Shown: positions 7,903 to 16,327 of the stretch, one piece after another | How the letters are laid out: every line of letters starts with the position of its first letter | Numbering within the stretch: the first letter of the stretch is position 1 | Source of the DNA: an uncultured Mucispirillum sp. | Lineage (GTDB): Bacteria > Chrysiogenota > Deferribacteres > Deferribacterales > Mucispirillaceae | Reading direction: 5' to 3' | DNA: 42,249 nt | Assembly (NCBI GenBank): GCA_910586745.1 | Contig: CAJUJZ010000005.1 | Coordinates: 1 to 42,249 of the forward strand | Position numbers and translations under genes: made by a program | Notes under the pieces: generated by a model | What the model was told of the DNA's origin: nothing | Databases searched by the model: none | Seen by the model: the letters and a program-made list of their open reading frames with translations, nothing else

Positions 7903-9006
7903 TTAACGCTCCATCATTTTTCTAAAAGTTTCAAAAAGATAAAGTGAATCGTTTGGCCCAGGTGCAGCTTCTGGGTGATACTGTACACTGAAAAATGGTT
8001 CAGTTTTATGTCTGATACCTTCTAATGTATTATCATTCATATTGATATGAGTTATTTCTAAACTTGATGGTATATTTTTTATATCAAGAGCAAAGTTATG
8101 ATTTTGTGATGTAATCTCTACCTGATTAGTTATTAAATTTTTTACAGGATGATTAAGACCATGGTGACCAAATTTTAATCTATAGCATGAACAGCCAGCA
8201 GAAATTCCCATAATTTGATGACCTAAACATATACCCATTAAAGGTACTTTACCTGTAAAATATTTTGCAGCTTCTATTGCATAATGCAGAGATGATGGGT
8301 CAGCTGGTCCGTTTGATAAAAACACACCATGCGGTTTCATTTCCATTACTTTTGCAGAATCATATCCGGCAGGAACAACTGTAATCTGCATGTCATGAGC
8401 TGCAAGACTTCTTAATATATTATATTTTATACCAAAATCATAAGCCACAACTTTATATGTGCCTTCTTCATTCCATTTAAAAACTTCACCAGCTGTAACA
8501 CGAGATGCATAGTCCTGATTATCAAGCCCTTCCCATGCTTTTGCTTTGGCTACAGCTTCTTCTGTAGTAATATTTTCATCACTGCAGTGTAAAAAACCTT
8601 TTAAAGAACCCTGCTCTCTAAGCATTAAAGTAAGCTTTCTTACATCTATTCCTGCAATAGCTGGAATATAATGTGTTTTTAACATATCCTGCAGGCTGAT
8701 TTGAGAAGAAAAGTTAGATGGCTCATTGATATTACAAACTATAAGCCCGTTTAAAAAAAGGCTGCGTGATTCTAAAAAGTTTAAATCAATACCATAGTTA
8801 CCTATTTCTGGAGCTGTAAGCGAAACGAATTGACCTGCATAAGATGGGTCACTAATAATACCTTCATATCCACTCATTCCTGTATTAAATACTGTTTCTC
8901 CAAGCTTATCAACAGATGCACCAAAAGAATAGCCCTTAAATACTTCTCCATTTTCAAGAGCAAGAAAAGCTTTTTTTATGCGTTTCTCTGTCCAGTTAAA
9001 ACTCAT
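7903..9006 (-). CDS. carA: Carbamoyl-phosphate synthase small subunit (glutamine amidotransferase)
   Basis: 367 aa. It hydrolyses glutamine and passes ammonia to CarB. The N-terminal CPSase small-chain domain (FNTGMSGYEGIISDPSYAGQ) is followed by a class I amidotransferase domain with nucleophile Cys260 in GICLGHQ and the catalytic pair His344/Glu346 in QYHPEAAPGP. The gene precedes carB in one transcription unit. A promoter with a dyad between its hexamers lies about 60 bases upstream. A two-codon ORF (ATG GGG TAA) sits just before the start and its G run may serve as ribosome site. Confidence 0.98.
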   Translation of the reverse strand: MSFNWTEKRIKKAFLALENGEVFKGYSFGASVDKLGETVFNTGMSGYEGIISDPSYAGQFVSLTAPEIGNYGIDLNFLESRSLFLNGLIVCNINEPSNFSSQISLQDMLKTHYIPAIAGIDVRKLTLMLREQGSLKGFLHCSDENITTEEAVAKAKAWEGLDNQDYASRVTAGEVFKWNEEGTYKVVAYDFGIKYNILRSLAAHDMQITVVPAGYDSAKVMEMKPHGVFLSNGPADPSSLHYAIEAAKYFTGKVPLMGICLGHQIMGISAGCSCYRLKFGHHGLNHPVKNLITNQVEITSQNHNFALDIKNIPSSLEITHINMNDNTLEGIRHKTEPFFSVQYHPEAAPGPNDSLYLFETFRKMMER

Positions 9007-9067
9007 ATAATCTTACCCCATATTTATTGATTTTGTAGTTTTATCTAAAAGTAGACAAAACTTCAGT

Positions 9068-9096
9068 ATATTATAGATAAGCCTATCTATTGTCAA
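9068..9096 (-). promoter_or_regulatory. carAB promoter with a dyad between -35 and -10
   Basis: On the minus strand a perfect TTGACA (9091-9096) is followed 17 bases later by TAATAT (9068-9073), or 15 bases later by TATAAT (9070-9075). Between the boxes lies a perfect dyad, ATAGATA-N4-TATCTAT (9073-9090), well placed for a repressor. Hexamers and dyad are seen directly; the regulator is unknown. Confidence 0.6.
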
Positions 9097-9116
9097 GAAA
9101 TAATTTTTATTATTTT

Positions 9117-9359
9117 TTAAATAGAATGAACTCTCTGTAATACAATAGCCATTCCACAACCAGTGCCATCATTTTTTGTCACTGAACATTTTTATCTTGC
9201 AAATGGTTCAAAAAGTTTATCTAAAAATGTTTTTGCCATATCTATTCCATTATATTTTATTACAAAATTGTAATAAAAATATTTGGTATCCTGTATTTGA
9301 TTAATAATTAAAGATATAATGTCATTTTCATTGGTATATTTAAATAAATTTGATAAAAA
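9117..9359 (-). pseudogene. Relic of a sensor histidine kinase ATPase domain
   Basis: The 471-base gap between glnN and carA is not empty. The minus strand reads FLSNLFKYTNEND (N box, compare LLSNAFKYT), then KYNGIDM (G1 box, compare DNGIGM), then LDKLFEPFAR (F box), then an in-frame TAA at 9192-9194 where the family has Glu. It continues in the same frame as KCSVTKNDGTGCGMAIV (G2 box, compare GTGLGMAIV) before a stop at 9117-9119. Order and spacing match the HATPase_c domain of hybrid histidine kinases. The dimerisation/phosphoacceptor region and anything downstream are gone, and several invariant residues are altered, so the gene is dead. Confidence 0.8.
9254..9280. promoter_or_regulatory. 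24-bp dyad of the TTACAA-AA-TTGTAA type upstream of carAB
   Basis: TTTTATTACAA (9255-9265), AA, TTGTAATAAAA (9268-9278): 11-bp perfect arms. It lies inside the histidine-kinase relic, about 160 bases upstream of the carA -35 box. Its core resembles the dyads at 11755-11772 and 19044-19059. It may be an operator or chance in AT-rich DNA. Confidence 0.35.
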
Positions 9360-9409
9360 TTATTTAAAATATGGCAAAGCTTGTGATAATCACTTTTTTA
9401 TATGAAAAT

Positions 9410-9449
9410 AAAAAAATCCTTATTCCTTACTATTTAAGAAATAAGGATT
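9410..9449 (-). terminator. Intrinsic terminator of glnN
   Basis: On the minus strand AATCCTTATTTCTTA pairs with TAAGGAATAAGGATT around a 5-base loop (9415-9449; one U-G pair), followed by a run of T. It lies about 30 bases after the glnN stop. Confidence 0.85.
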
Positions 9450-9477
9450 ATTACTACTTATTTATATATCATATTAA

Positions 9478-11616
9478 TTATTTAATAAACAGCATTTCTC
9501 TGTATTTTGGAAGCGGCCATAAAGTATCTGATACAATTTTTTCTAATCTATCCACTACATCTCTTAATTCTGACATAGCTTCAAGTATCTCTTCATGCAG
9601 TCCTGTAACAGCTTTCTCCATTTTTTCAGTTTTTTCTGTTAAGTCTTCAAGACCTTTACCTAAAAGCTCTACATTTCTTTTTAACGCATCAACACCAACA
9701 GTAATGCCAGCATCTGTTGCAGATTTAACTGCAGAAAGCTCTGTTTTAAATTCTTCAATAACAGCAGGTAAAATATTATTACGCACAACATTTAAAGCAA
9801 TTTCACCTTCTATGCGTATTTTACGATGATATTCTTCTAAAAATACTTCAAACCTTGATTGAAGTTCTTTTTTAGAATAAACACCATATTTACCAAAAAG
9901 ATTAATATTTTTATCATTTACTAAGCTGCGAAGTGCATCCATTGTAGTCACAGCATTTGGAAGTCCTCTGCGTGCCGCTTCTTCTTTCCATTCATCAGTA
10001 TAGCCATCGCCATTAAAAATAACTCTTTTATGTGTTTTAATAATATCTTTTAATACTTTTTGAAGTTCGTTATTAAAAGCTTCTTCATTTCCAATATGAT
10101 TGTTCAGTTTTTCTGCAATATAGTCAAAAGAATCTGCAACAATAGTATTTAATACTGTCATTGGACCAGAACATGACTGGCTTGAGCCTGGTGCTCTGAA
10201 TTCAAATTTATTACCAGTAAATGCAAATGGACTTGTTCTGTTTCTATCAGTTGCATCTTTTGGTAAATTTGGCAGAGTATCTACCCCTATCTGCATAACA
10301 CCTGCTTTATGTTTAGAGTTATTTTCTCCTTTTTCTATATTTTCTATAACTTCGTTAAGCTGGTCGCCAAGATATATAGAAATAATTGCTGGAGGTGCTT
10401 CATTTGCACCAAGTCTGTGGTCATTTCCTGCATGAGCTACTGTTGCTCTAAGCATATCAGCATGAGTATCAACAGCTCTGATTATACCACATAATACAGT
10501 TAAAAATACTGCATTCTGCTGTGGATTATTACCAGGGTTTAAAAGGTTTATATTTCCATAGTTAATAGACCAGTTATTATGTTTACCACTGCCATTTACG
10601 CCTGCAAATGGTTTTTCATGTAAAAGGCATACAAATCCATGTCTGTCTGCTACAAGACGAAGAGTATCCATAATAAGCATATTATGGTCTACAGCTAAAT
10701 TTAAGTCTTCAAACATTGGTGCAAGTTCAAACTGTCCTGGTGCAACTTCATTATGTCTTGTTTTTGCAGGTACACCTAATCTCCATAATTCCTCCTCTAC
10801 TTCGTTCATAAAGTTAAGCACCCTTTGCTGAATTGAACCAAAATAATGGTCTTCTAACTGCTGATGTTTTGGTGGTGTTGCACCAAAAAGAGTTCTGCCA
10901 GTCTGCAGTAAGTCAGGTCTGTGCAGATAAAACTTTTTATCTATTAAAAAATATTCCTGCTCAGCCCCAAGAGTAACTGTAACTTTTTCTTCTTTTAATC
11001 CAAAGCATTTCATCAGTCTTTGAGTAGATGATGAAAGGCACTGGATTGAGCGTAAAAGTGGTGTTTTTTTATCAAGAGCTTCACCAGTATATGAGCAGAA
11101 GGCAGTTGGTATACATAAAGTAGCACCATTTGCATGGCGTTTAATAAATGCTGGACTTGTAGGATCCCATGCTGTATATCCTCTTGCTTCAAATGTCCTT
11201 CTTAAACCACCAGATGGAAAAGATGAAGCATCTGGCTCACCAACAATTAAGTTTTTAGCTGAAAATACAAAAATAGCATTATCGCCTTCTATTTCTAAAA
11301 ATGAATCATGTTTTTCAGCAGTTGAGCCTGTTAAAGGCTGAAACCAGTGTGTAAAGTGAGTTGCACCTCTTTCTATTGCCCACTGTTTCATACCATGAGC
11401 AACATCAGCTGCTATTTCTGGGTCAAGCTGTGCTCTATTATTAATAGTATTTAATAATTTCTCAGCTGATTTTTTAGGTAAATATTCTCTAATAGCTTTT
11501 GCATTAAAAACATCTTCACCATAATGTTCTAATGTTGCTTTTTCTGCTTTTGCACACTCTTTTGCTTTATTTTCTGCAATAGCATTAATAGTCAAGTATC
11601 GTTTTGAAAAACTCAT
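9478..11616 (-). CDS. glnN: Glutamine synthetase type III
   Basis: 712 aa, the size of GSIII enzymes and much longer than GSI (about 450-470). It condenses ammonia and glutamate to glutamine with ATP. Typical GSIII blocks are visible: FTHWFQPLTGSTAEKHD, then LGAEQEYFLID, NEVAPGQFELAP, VNGSGKHNNWS, and NRTSPFAFTGNKFEFRAPGS. The C-terminal ~120 residues are helical, as in the dodecameric GSIII family. AAGGAGG lies 4-5 bases before the ATG. It diverges from gltB, and a sigma54-type promoter ends about 36 bases upstream. No GSI adenylylation-site context applies, so control is probably transcriptional. Confidence 0.95.
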   Translation of the reverse strand: MSFSKRYLTINAIAENKAKECAKAEKATLEHYGEDVFNAKAIREYLPKKSAEKLLNTINNRAQLDPEIAADVAHGMKQWAIERGATHFTHWFQPLTGSTAEKHDSFLEIEGDNAIFVFSAKNLIVGEPDASSFPSGGLRRTFEARGYTAWDPTSPAFIKRHANGATLCIPTAFCSYTGEALDKKTPLLRSIQCLSSSTQRLMKCFGLKEEKVTVTLGAEQEYFLIDKKFYLHRPDLLQTGRTLFGATPPKHQQLEDHYFGSIQQRVLNFMNEVEEELWRLGVPAKTRHNEVAPGQFELAPMFEDLNLAVDHNMLIMDTLRLVADRHGFVCLLHEKPFAGVNGSGKHNNWSINYGNINLLNPGNNPQQNAVFLTVLCGIIRAVDTHADMLRATVAHAGNDHRLGANEAPPAIISIYLGDQLNEVIENIEKGENNSKHKAGVMQIGVDTLPNLPKDATDRNRTSPFAFTGNKFEFRAPGSSQSCSGPMTVLNTIVADSFDYIAEKLNNHIGNEEAFNNELQKVLKDIIKTHKRVIFNGDGYTDEWKEEAARRGLPNAVTTMDALRSLVNDKNINLFGKYGVYSKKELQSRFEVFLEEYHRKIRIEGEIALNVVRNNILPAVIEEFKTELSAVKSATDAGITVGVDALKRNVELLGKGLEDLTEKTEKMEKAVTGLHEEILEAMSELRDVVDRLEKIVSDTLWPLPKYREMLFIK

Positions 11617-11651
11617 ACTGCCTCCTTAATTTTATTTCACCATAAGATTAA

Positions 11652-11667
11652 TGCAATATAAATGCCA
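11652..11667 (-). promoter_or_regulatory. Sigma54-type promoter of glnN
   Basis: The minus strand reads TGGCATTTATATTGCA, matching the sigma54 -24/-12 consensus (TGGCAC-N5-TTGC) at all but one key base, with the required 12-base GG-to-GC spacing. It is about 36 bases upstream of the glnN start. Confidence 0.75.
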
Positions 11668-11754
11668 AAAATTTTTCCATTTTAGATAATACATAAAACT
11701 TCCTTAATTTAAAAGCAAAAATAATAAATTTTTAATATTTTTTTATGACTATAT

Positions 11755-11772
11755 TTTTACAAAATTGTAAAA
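11755..11772. promoter_or_regulatory. Dyad between the divergent sigma54 promoters (candidate enhancer site)
   Basis: TTTTACAA-AA-TTGTAAAA, 8-bp perfect arms. Its centre is about 97 bases from the glnN -24 element and about 78 bases from the gltB -24 element, i.e. in the range used by sigma54 enhancer-binding proteins on both sides. A further half-like copy (TTTTACAATTTTTACC) lies at 11785-11800. The binding protein is inferred, not seen. Confidence 0.5.
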
Positions 11773-11841
11773 TAAAAATATATGTTTTACAATTTTTACC
11801 AAAAATTTTTATAAAATTCCTTATTTTAACATAAAAAATTA

Positions 11842-11857
11842 TGGCACAGTTTTTGAT
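11842..11857 (+). promoter_or_regulatory. Sigma54-type promoter of gltB-gltD-dapL
   Basis: TGGCACAGTTTTTGAT: a perfect -24 element TGGCAC and a -12 element TTGA (consensus TTGC) with the correct 12-base spacing. It ends 38 bases before the gltB ATG, leaving a leader of about 28 bases. Confidence 0.7.
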
Positions 11858-11895
11858 TATAATAAATACGAAGGAATAAATATAGGAGTGTTTAA

Positions 11896-14800
11896 ATGTA
11901 TCCTGAAAACATCGGGCTTTATAACAGCCAATATGAAAAAGATGCCTGTGGTGTGGGGCTTATTGCAGATTTAAAAAATATACCAACACACCAGACAGTA
12001 GAAAATGGTATTACAATTTTGAAAAATTTAATGCACAGAGGTGCAACTGGCGGAGATCCAGAAACTGGTGATGGTGCTGGTATTCTTGTTTCAATTCCAG
12101 ATGAATTTTTTAGAAAAGTAGTGAAAGAAAAACTGCCAGAATATGGTAAATATGGTGTTGCCATTATTTTTGGCGGAGAAAACATTGAAGATGATATTGA
12201 AAAAATCTTAACAGAAAAATGCGGTGAAATAATCTGCTGGCGTGATGTTCCTGTTGATATTAATGCAGTAGGTAAAGCAGCAAGAACAACATGCCCTAAA
12301 ATAAGGCAGATATTTATTAAAAGTAAATATGATAATCAGGTTCAATTTGAAAGAAAACTCTTTATAGCAAGAAGATTAATAGAAATTAAACTTTCAAATG
12401 TATATATACCTAGTATGTCATCAAAAAGTATAGTATATAAAGGGCTTTTTATGGCAACTCAGGTTGAAAACTTTTATCAGGATTTAAAAGATACTGCTTT
12501 TAAATCGCCTATTGCATTAGTTCACCAAAGATACAGCACAAATACATTTCCAACATGGGAACTTGCTCACCCATTTAGATATATTGCTCATAATGGTGAA
12601 ATAAACACATTAAAAGGCAATTTAAATAACTTATCAGGCAGAGAACCTCAGTTCTCATCAGAATTTTTAGGTAAAGATTTAAAAGATATACTGCCATTAA
12701 TTAAAAAAGGTCAAAGTGATTCAGCATCTCTTGATAATATGTTTGAACTTCTTGTTGCAAGCGGCAGAGATTTATGTCATGCAATGCTTATGCTTATTCC
12801 ACAGGCATGGGGTCCAAAATATCACATGGGTAAAGATGTAAGAGCATTTTTTGAATATAATTCAGCATTAATGGAACCATGGGACGGTCCTGCTGCCGTT
12901 GCGTTTTCAGACGGTGTTAATGCAGGAGCAATACTTGATAGAAACGGACTGCGTCCTGCAAGATATACAGTTACTACTGATAATGTATTAGTACTTGCTT
13001 CAGAAACAGGTGTTCTTGATATTCCTGCAGATAAAGTGCTGAAAAAAGGAAGACTTCGTCCTGGTGAAATTATATACTGTGATTTAGAAAACAATAGAAT
13101 TATATCTGATGCAGCCGTTAAAAAAACTGCTGCCAGAAGTCTGCCTTATAGAAGATGGATAAATGAAAACAGAATATATGTTCATGGGCTTTTTGAATCA
13201 CTTTCCCCTGCTGAACCATCAAAAAATATTATAAAAAAACAAAAACTCTTTGGATATACTAAAGAAGATTTTGATTTTATCATTAAACCAATGGCTGAAA
13301 AAGGTGCAGAACCTGTTGGCTCAATGGGAAATGATGCAGCTTTAGCAGTATTAAGTGAAAAACCACAGCTTTTATTTAACTATTTTAAACAGCTTTTTGC
13401 TCAGGTTACTAACCCGCCAATAGACTCTATCAGGGAAGATTTAGTTATGAGCCTTATTACTTTTATAGGCAATAAAGGTAATATATTAGAAGATGGTGCA
13501 TATCATGCAAGAGTTATTGAACTTCCAAGACCTATTATTACAAATGATGAATTTAAAAGACTTAGAAATATTAGAGAAGAAGGCTTTCAGTCTGCACTTA
13601 TTAATATATCATTTAAAAATGATTTAGAGCAGTCATTAAAAAATATTGCAGAAATAGCAGTTGCAAAAGTAAAAGAAGGCTGCCCTATATTAATACTCAG
13701 TGATAAAAATATAGAAGATGGATATACTCCAATACCTTCTCTGCTTGCTGTAACAGCAGTTAATAAAGCATTATCAAAAGCAGGAATACGCCCAGAATCT
13801 GCAGTTATTTTAGAAACTGGTGAAGCAAGAGAAATTATGCACTTTGCACTGCTTTTAGGTTATGGTGCAACAGCTGTATGCCCTTACCTTGCTCTTGAAA
13901 GTATATCTGCCCTTGTTGATGATAATGAAATAAAAGCAGATAAAGTAAAAGCTACAGAAAACTATGTTAAAGCTGTTGATAAAGGGCTTTTAAAAGTAAT
14001 GAGTAAAATGGGTATTTCCACATTAAGAAGTTATAGAAGTGGCCAGCTTTTTGAAGCAGTTGGCTTAAACAGCGATATAATAAAAGAATACTTTACAGGC
14101 ACAGCAAGCCGTATTAATGGTATAGGCTTAAAAGAAATAGAACATGAAGCATTAATGAGAAGAAAAGCAGCTGATGAACATAACGATGATATGCTTTCTT
14201 CCGGCGGACAATATCATTATAGAAAAGATGGCGAAAACCATTTATGGACACCAGAAAGTATGACATTATTCAGACAGGCTGTTCAAGGTAATAATAAAGA
14301 AAAATATAAAGCTTATGCAAAACTTATTAACGAGCAGTCAAAACATTTATGCACATTAAGGGGACTTTTTGAATTTGCAACAGCAGTACCTGTTCCTTTA
14401 GAAGAAGTTGAAAGTGCAGCATCTATTGTAAAAAGATTTGTAACTGGTGCTATGTCACTTGGCTCTATCAGCCCAGAAGCTCACGAAACAATAGCTATAG
14501 CTATGAATAAATTAGGCGGTATGAGTAACTGTGGTGAGGGTGGTGAAGACCCAGAAAGGTATAAACCTAACAAAAAAGGTGAAGTCAGAAGCAGTGCTAT
14601 AAAACAAATTGCAAGCGGCAGATTTGGTGTAACAATAGAATACTTAACTAATGCAAAAGAGCTGCAGATTAAAATGGCACAAGGTGCAAAACCTGGTGAA
14701 GGCGGTCAGCTTCCAGGTCATAAAGTAGATGCCTTTATTGCAAAATTAAGACACTCTATGCCAAATGTAAGCTTAATTTCTCCTCCACCACACCATGATA

Positions 14801-16308
14801 TATATTCTATTGAGGATTTAGCTCAGCTTATATATGATTTGCGTAATTCTAACCCAAAAGCAAGAATATCTGTCAAACTTGTTTCAGAAGCAGGCGTTGG
14901 TACAATTGCAGCAGGTGTTGCAAAAGCTCACTCTGATGTAATATTAATAAGCGGACATGACGGCGGAACTGGTGCATCACCACTGACAAGTATTAAGCAT
15001 GCAGGACTTCCTTGGGAATTAGGTCTTGCAGAAGCTCAGCAGACTCTTGTTTTAAATAAACTTCGCGGCAGAGTCAGACTGCAGACTGACGGACAGTTAA
15101 AAACAGGCAGAGATGTTATTATTGCTGCCCTTTTAGGTGCAGAAGAATTTGGATTTGCAACAACAGTGCTTGCAAGTTTAGGATGTGTTATGATGAGGCA
15201 GTGTCACTCAAATACATGCCCTGTTGGTATTGCTACTCAAGATAAAGAGTTAAGGAAAAAATTTACTGGCAAACCAGAATATGTGGAAAATTTCCTTATG
15301 TTTGCAGCAGAAGAAGTCAGAGAATATTTAGCTGCTCTTGGACTTAGAACTCTTGATGAAGCTATTGGCAGAAGTGACTTATTACAGGTTAATAAAGCAA
15401 TAGAATTTTATAAAGCAAAAAATCTTGATTTCTCAAAAATACTGCAGACTGTAAGTGGTAAAGAGATAAAATATACTGGAAATTCAGACTATAAGCTTGA
15501 AAACTATGATAGAGAATACCTGCTTACTCCATTTGAAGAAAGTATTGAAACAGGAAAATCAAAAACTATTGATTTAGAAATAAAAAATATTAACAGAACT
15601 GTTGGAACAGAACTTTCTCATAATGTTGCTAAAAAATATGGCTTAAAAGGTTTAGATGATAATACTATCAATGTAAACTTTAAAGGTTGTGCAGGACAAA
15701 GTTTTGGTGCATTCTTAGCTCACGGTATCACATTTAATTTAGAGGGCGAAGCAAATGACTTTGCAGGTAAAGGTATTTCTGGTGGTAAAATTATTATAAA
15801 ACCAGCAAAAAATGCAACATTTAAAGCTTCAGAAAATGTGATAGCTGGTAATGTTATAGGATATGGTGGAACAAGTGGTAAAATATTCTTAAATGGTCAG
15901 GCTGGAGAAAGATTTGCAATTAGAAACAGCGGCTTTATATCAGTTGTAGAAGGTATTGGCGACCATGGATGTGAATATATGACAGGTGGCAGAGTTGTTA
16001 TACTTGGAAATACTGGTGTTAACTTTGCAGCTGGTATGACTGGTGGTATTGCTTATGTGCTTGATATAAGTAACGATTTTGACTTACGCTGTAACACAAA
16101 CTCTGTTGACTTAGAAAATATTGAACCAGGAAGCGATGATGAAAAAGAACTTTTATCACTACTGAATGAACATATTAAATATACAGACAGCCAGAAAGCA
16201 AAAGAAATAACTGAAGACTGGGAAAATTATAGAGATATGTTTGTTAAAGTATTCCCTGTTGATTATAAAAAAGCATTACAGGCATTAAAAGAAAATGGCA
16301 GCAACTAA
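11896..16308 (+). CDS. gltB: Glutamate synthase (NADPH-type) large subunit
   Basis: 1470 aa, full length for the bacterial alpha subunit. It transfers the glutamine amide to 2-oxoglutarate, making two glutamates. The class II amidotransferase domain begins at Cys18 (KDACGVG), so a 17-residue propeptide would be removed to expose the catalytic N-terminal cysteine. The central and FMN-binding synthase domains follow, with the [3Fe-4S] ligands Cys1097, Cys1103 and Cys1108 in CVMMRQCHSNTC. The C-terminal ~250 residues are the glycine-rich beta-helix (GGTSGKIFLNGQAGERF). AGGAG is 7 bases before the ATG. It leads an operon with gltD and dapL under a sigma54-type promoter. Confidence 0.98.
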   Translation: MYPENIGLYNSQYEKDACGVGLIADLKNIPTHQTVENGITILKNLMHRGATGGDPETGDGAGILVSIPDEFFRKVVKEKLPEYGKYGVAIIFGGENIEDDIEKILTEKCGEIICWRDVPVDINAVGKAARTTCPKIRQIFIKSKYDNQVQFERKLFIARRLIEIKLSNVYIPSMSSKSIVYKGLFMATQVENFYQDLKDTAFKSPIALVHQRYSTNTFPTWELAHPFRYIAHNGEINTLKGNLNNLSGREPQFSSEFLGKDLKDILPLIKKGQSDSASLDNMFELLVASGRDLCHAMLMLIPQAWGPKYHMGKDVRAFFEYNSALMEPWDGPAAVAFSDGVNAGAILDRNGLRPARYTVTTDNVLVLASETGVLDIPADKVLKKGRLRPGEIIYCDLENNRIISDAAVKKTAARSLPYRRWINENRIYVHGLFESLSPAEPSKNIIKKQKLFGYTKEDFDFIIKPMAEKGAEPVGSMGNDAALAVLSEKPQLLFNYFKQLFAQVTNPPIDSIREDLVMSLITFIGNKGNILEDGAYHARVIELPRPIITNDEFKRLRNIREEGFQSALINISFKNDLEQSLKNIAEIAVAKVKEGCPILILSDKNIEDGYTPIPSLLAVTAVNKALSKAGIRPESAVILETGEAREIMHFALLLGYGATAVCPYLALESISALVDDNEIKADKVKATENYVKAVDKGLLKVMSKMGISTLRSYRSGQLFEAVGLNSDIIKEYFTGTASRINGIGLKEIEHEALMRRKAADEHNDDMLSSGGQYHYRKDGENHLWTPESMTLFRQAVQGNNKEKYKAYAKLINEQSKHLCTLRGLFEFATAVPVPLEEVESAASIVKRFVTGAMSLGSISPEAHETIAIAMNKLGGMSNCGEGGEDPERYKPNKKGEVRSSAIKQIASGRFGVTIEYLTNAKELQIKMAQGAKPGEGGQLPGHKVDAFIAKLRHSMPNVSLISPPPHHDIYSIEDLAQLIYDLRNSNPKARISVKLVSEAGVGTIAAGVAKAHSDVILISGHDGGTGASPLTSIKHAGLPWELGLAEAQQTLVLNKLRGRVRLQTDGQLKTGRDVIIAALLGAEEFGFATTVLASLGCVMMRQCHSNTCPVGIATQDKELRKKFTGKPEYVENFLMFAAEEVREYLAALGLRTLDEAIGRSDLLQVNKAIEFYKAKNLDFSKILQTVSGKEIKYTGNSDYKLENYDREYLLTPFEESIETGKSKTIDLEIKNINRTVGTELSHNVAKKYGLKGLDDNTINVNFKGCAGQSFGAFLAHGITFNLEGEANDFAGKGISGGKIIIKPAKNATFKASENVIAGNVIGYGGTSGKIFLNGQAGERFAIRNSGFISVVEGIGDHGCEYMTGGRVVILGNTGVNFAAGMTGGIAYVLDISNDFDLRCNTNSVDLENIEPGSDDEKELLSLLNEHIKYTDSQKAKEITEDWENYRDMFVKVFPVDYKKALQALKENGSN

Positions 16309-16327
16309 TTTTTGAGGATAAAAGATT

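Noticed and set aside
9153..9168. TGGCAC on the minus strand upstream of carA, about 98 bases from the 9254-9280 dyad, as a third sigma54 promoter
   Set aside because: The -12 part reads GTGG instead of TTGC, and the bases are explained by the conserved GTG codons of the kinase relic. A good TTGACA promoter lies closer to carA.
9383..9393. GTGATAATCAC palindrome as a CRP/FNR-type site
   Set aside because: The half-sites are separated by one base rather than the 4-6 expected, and it lies just downstream of a terminator with no gene to control.
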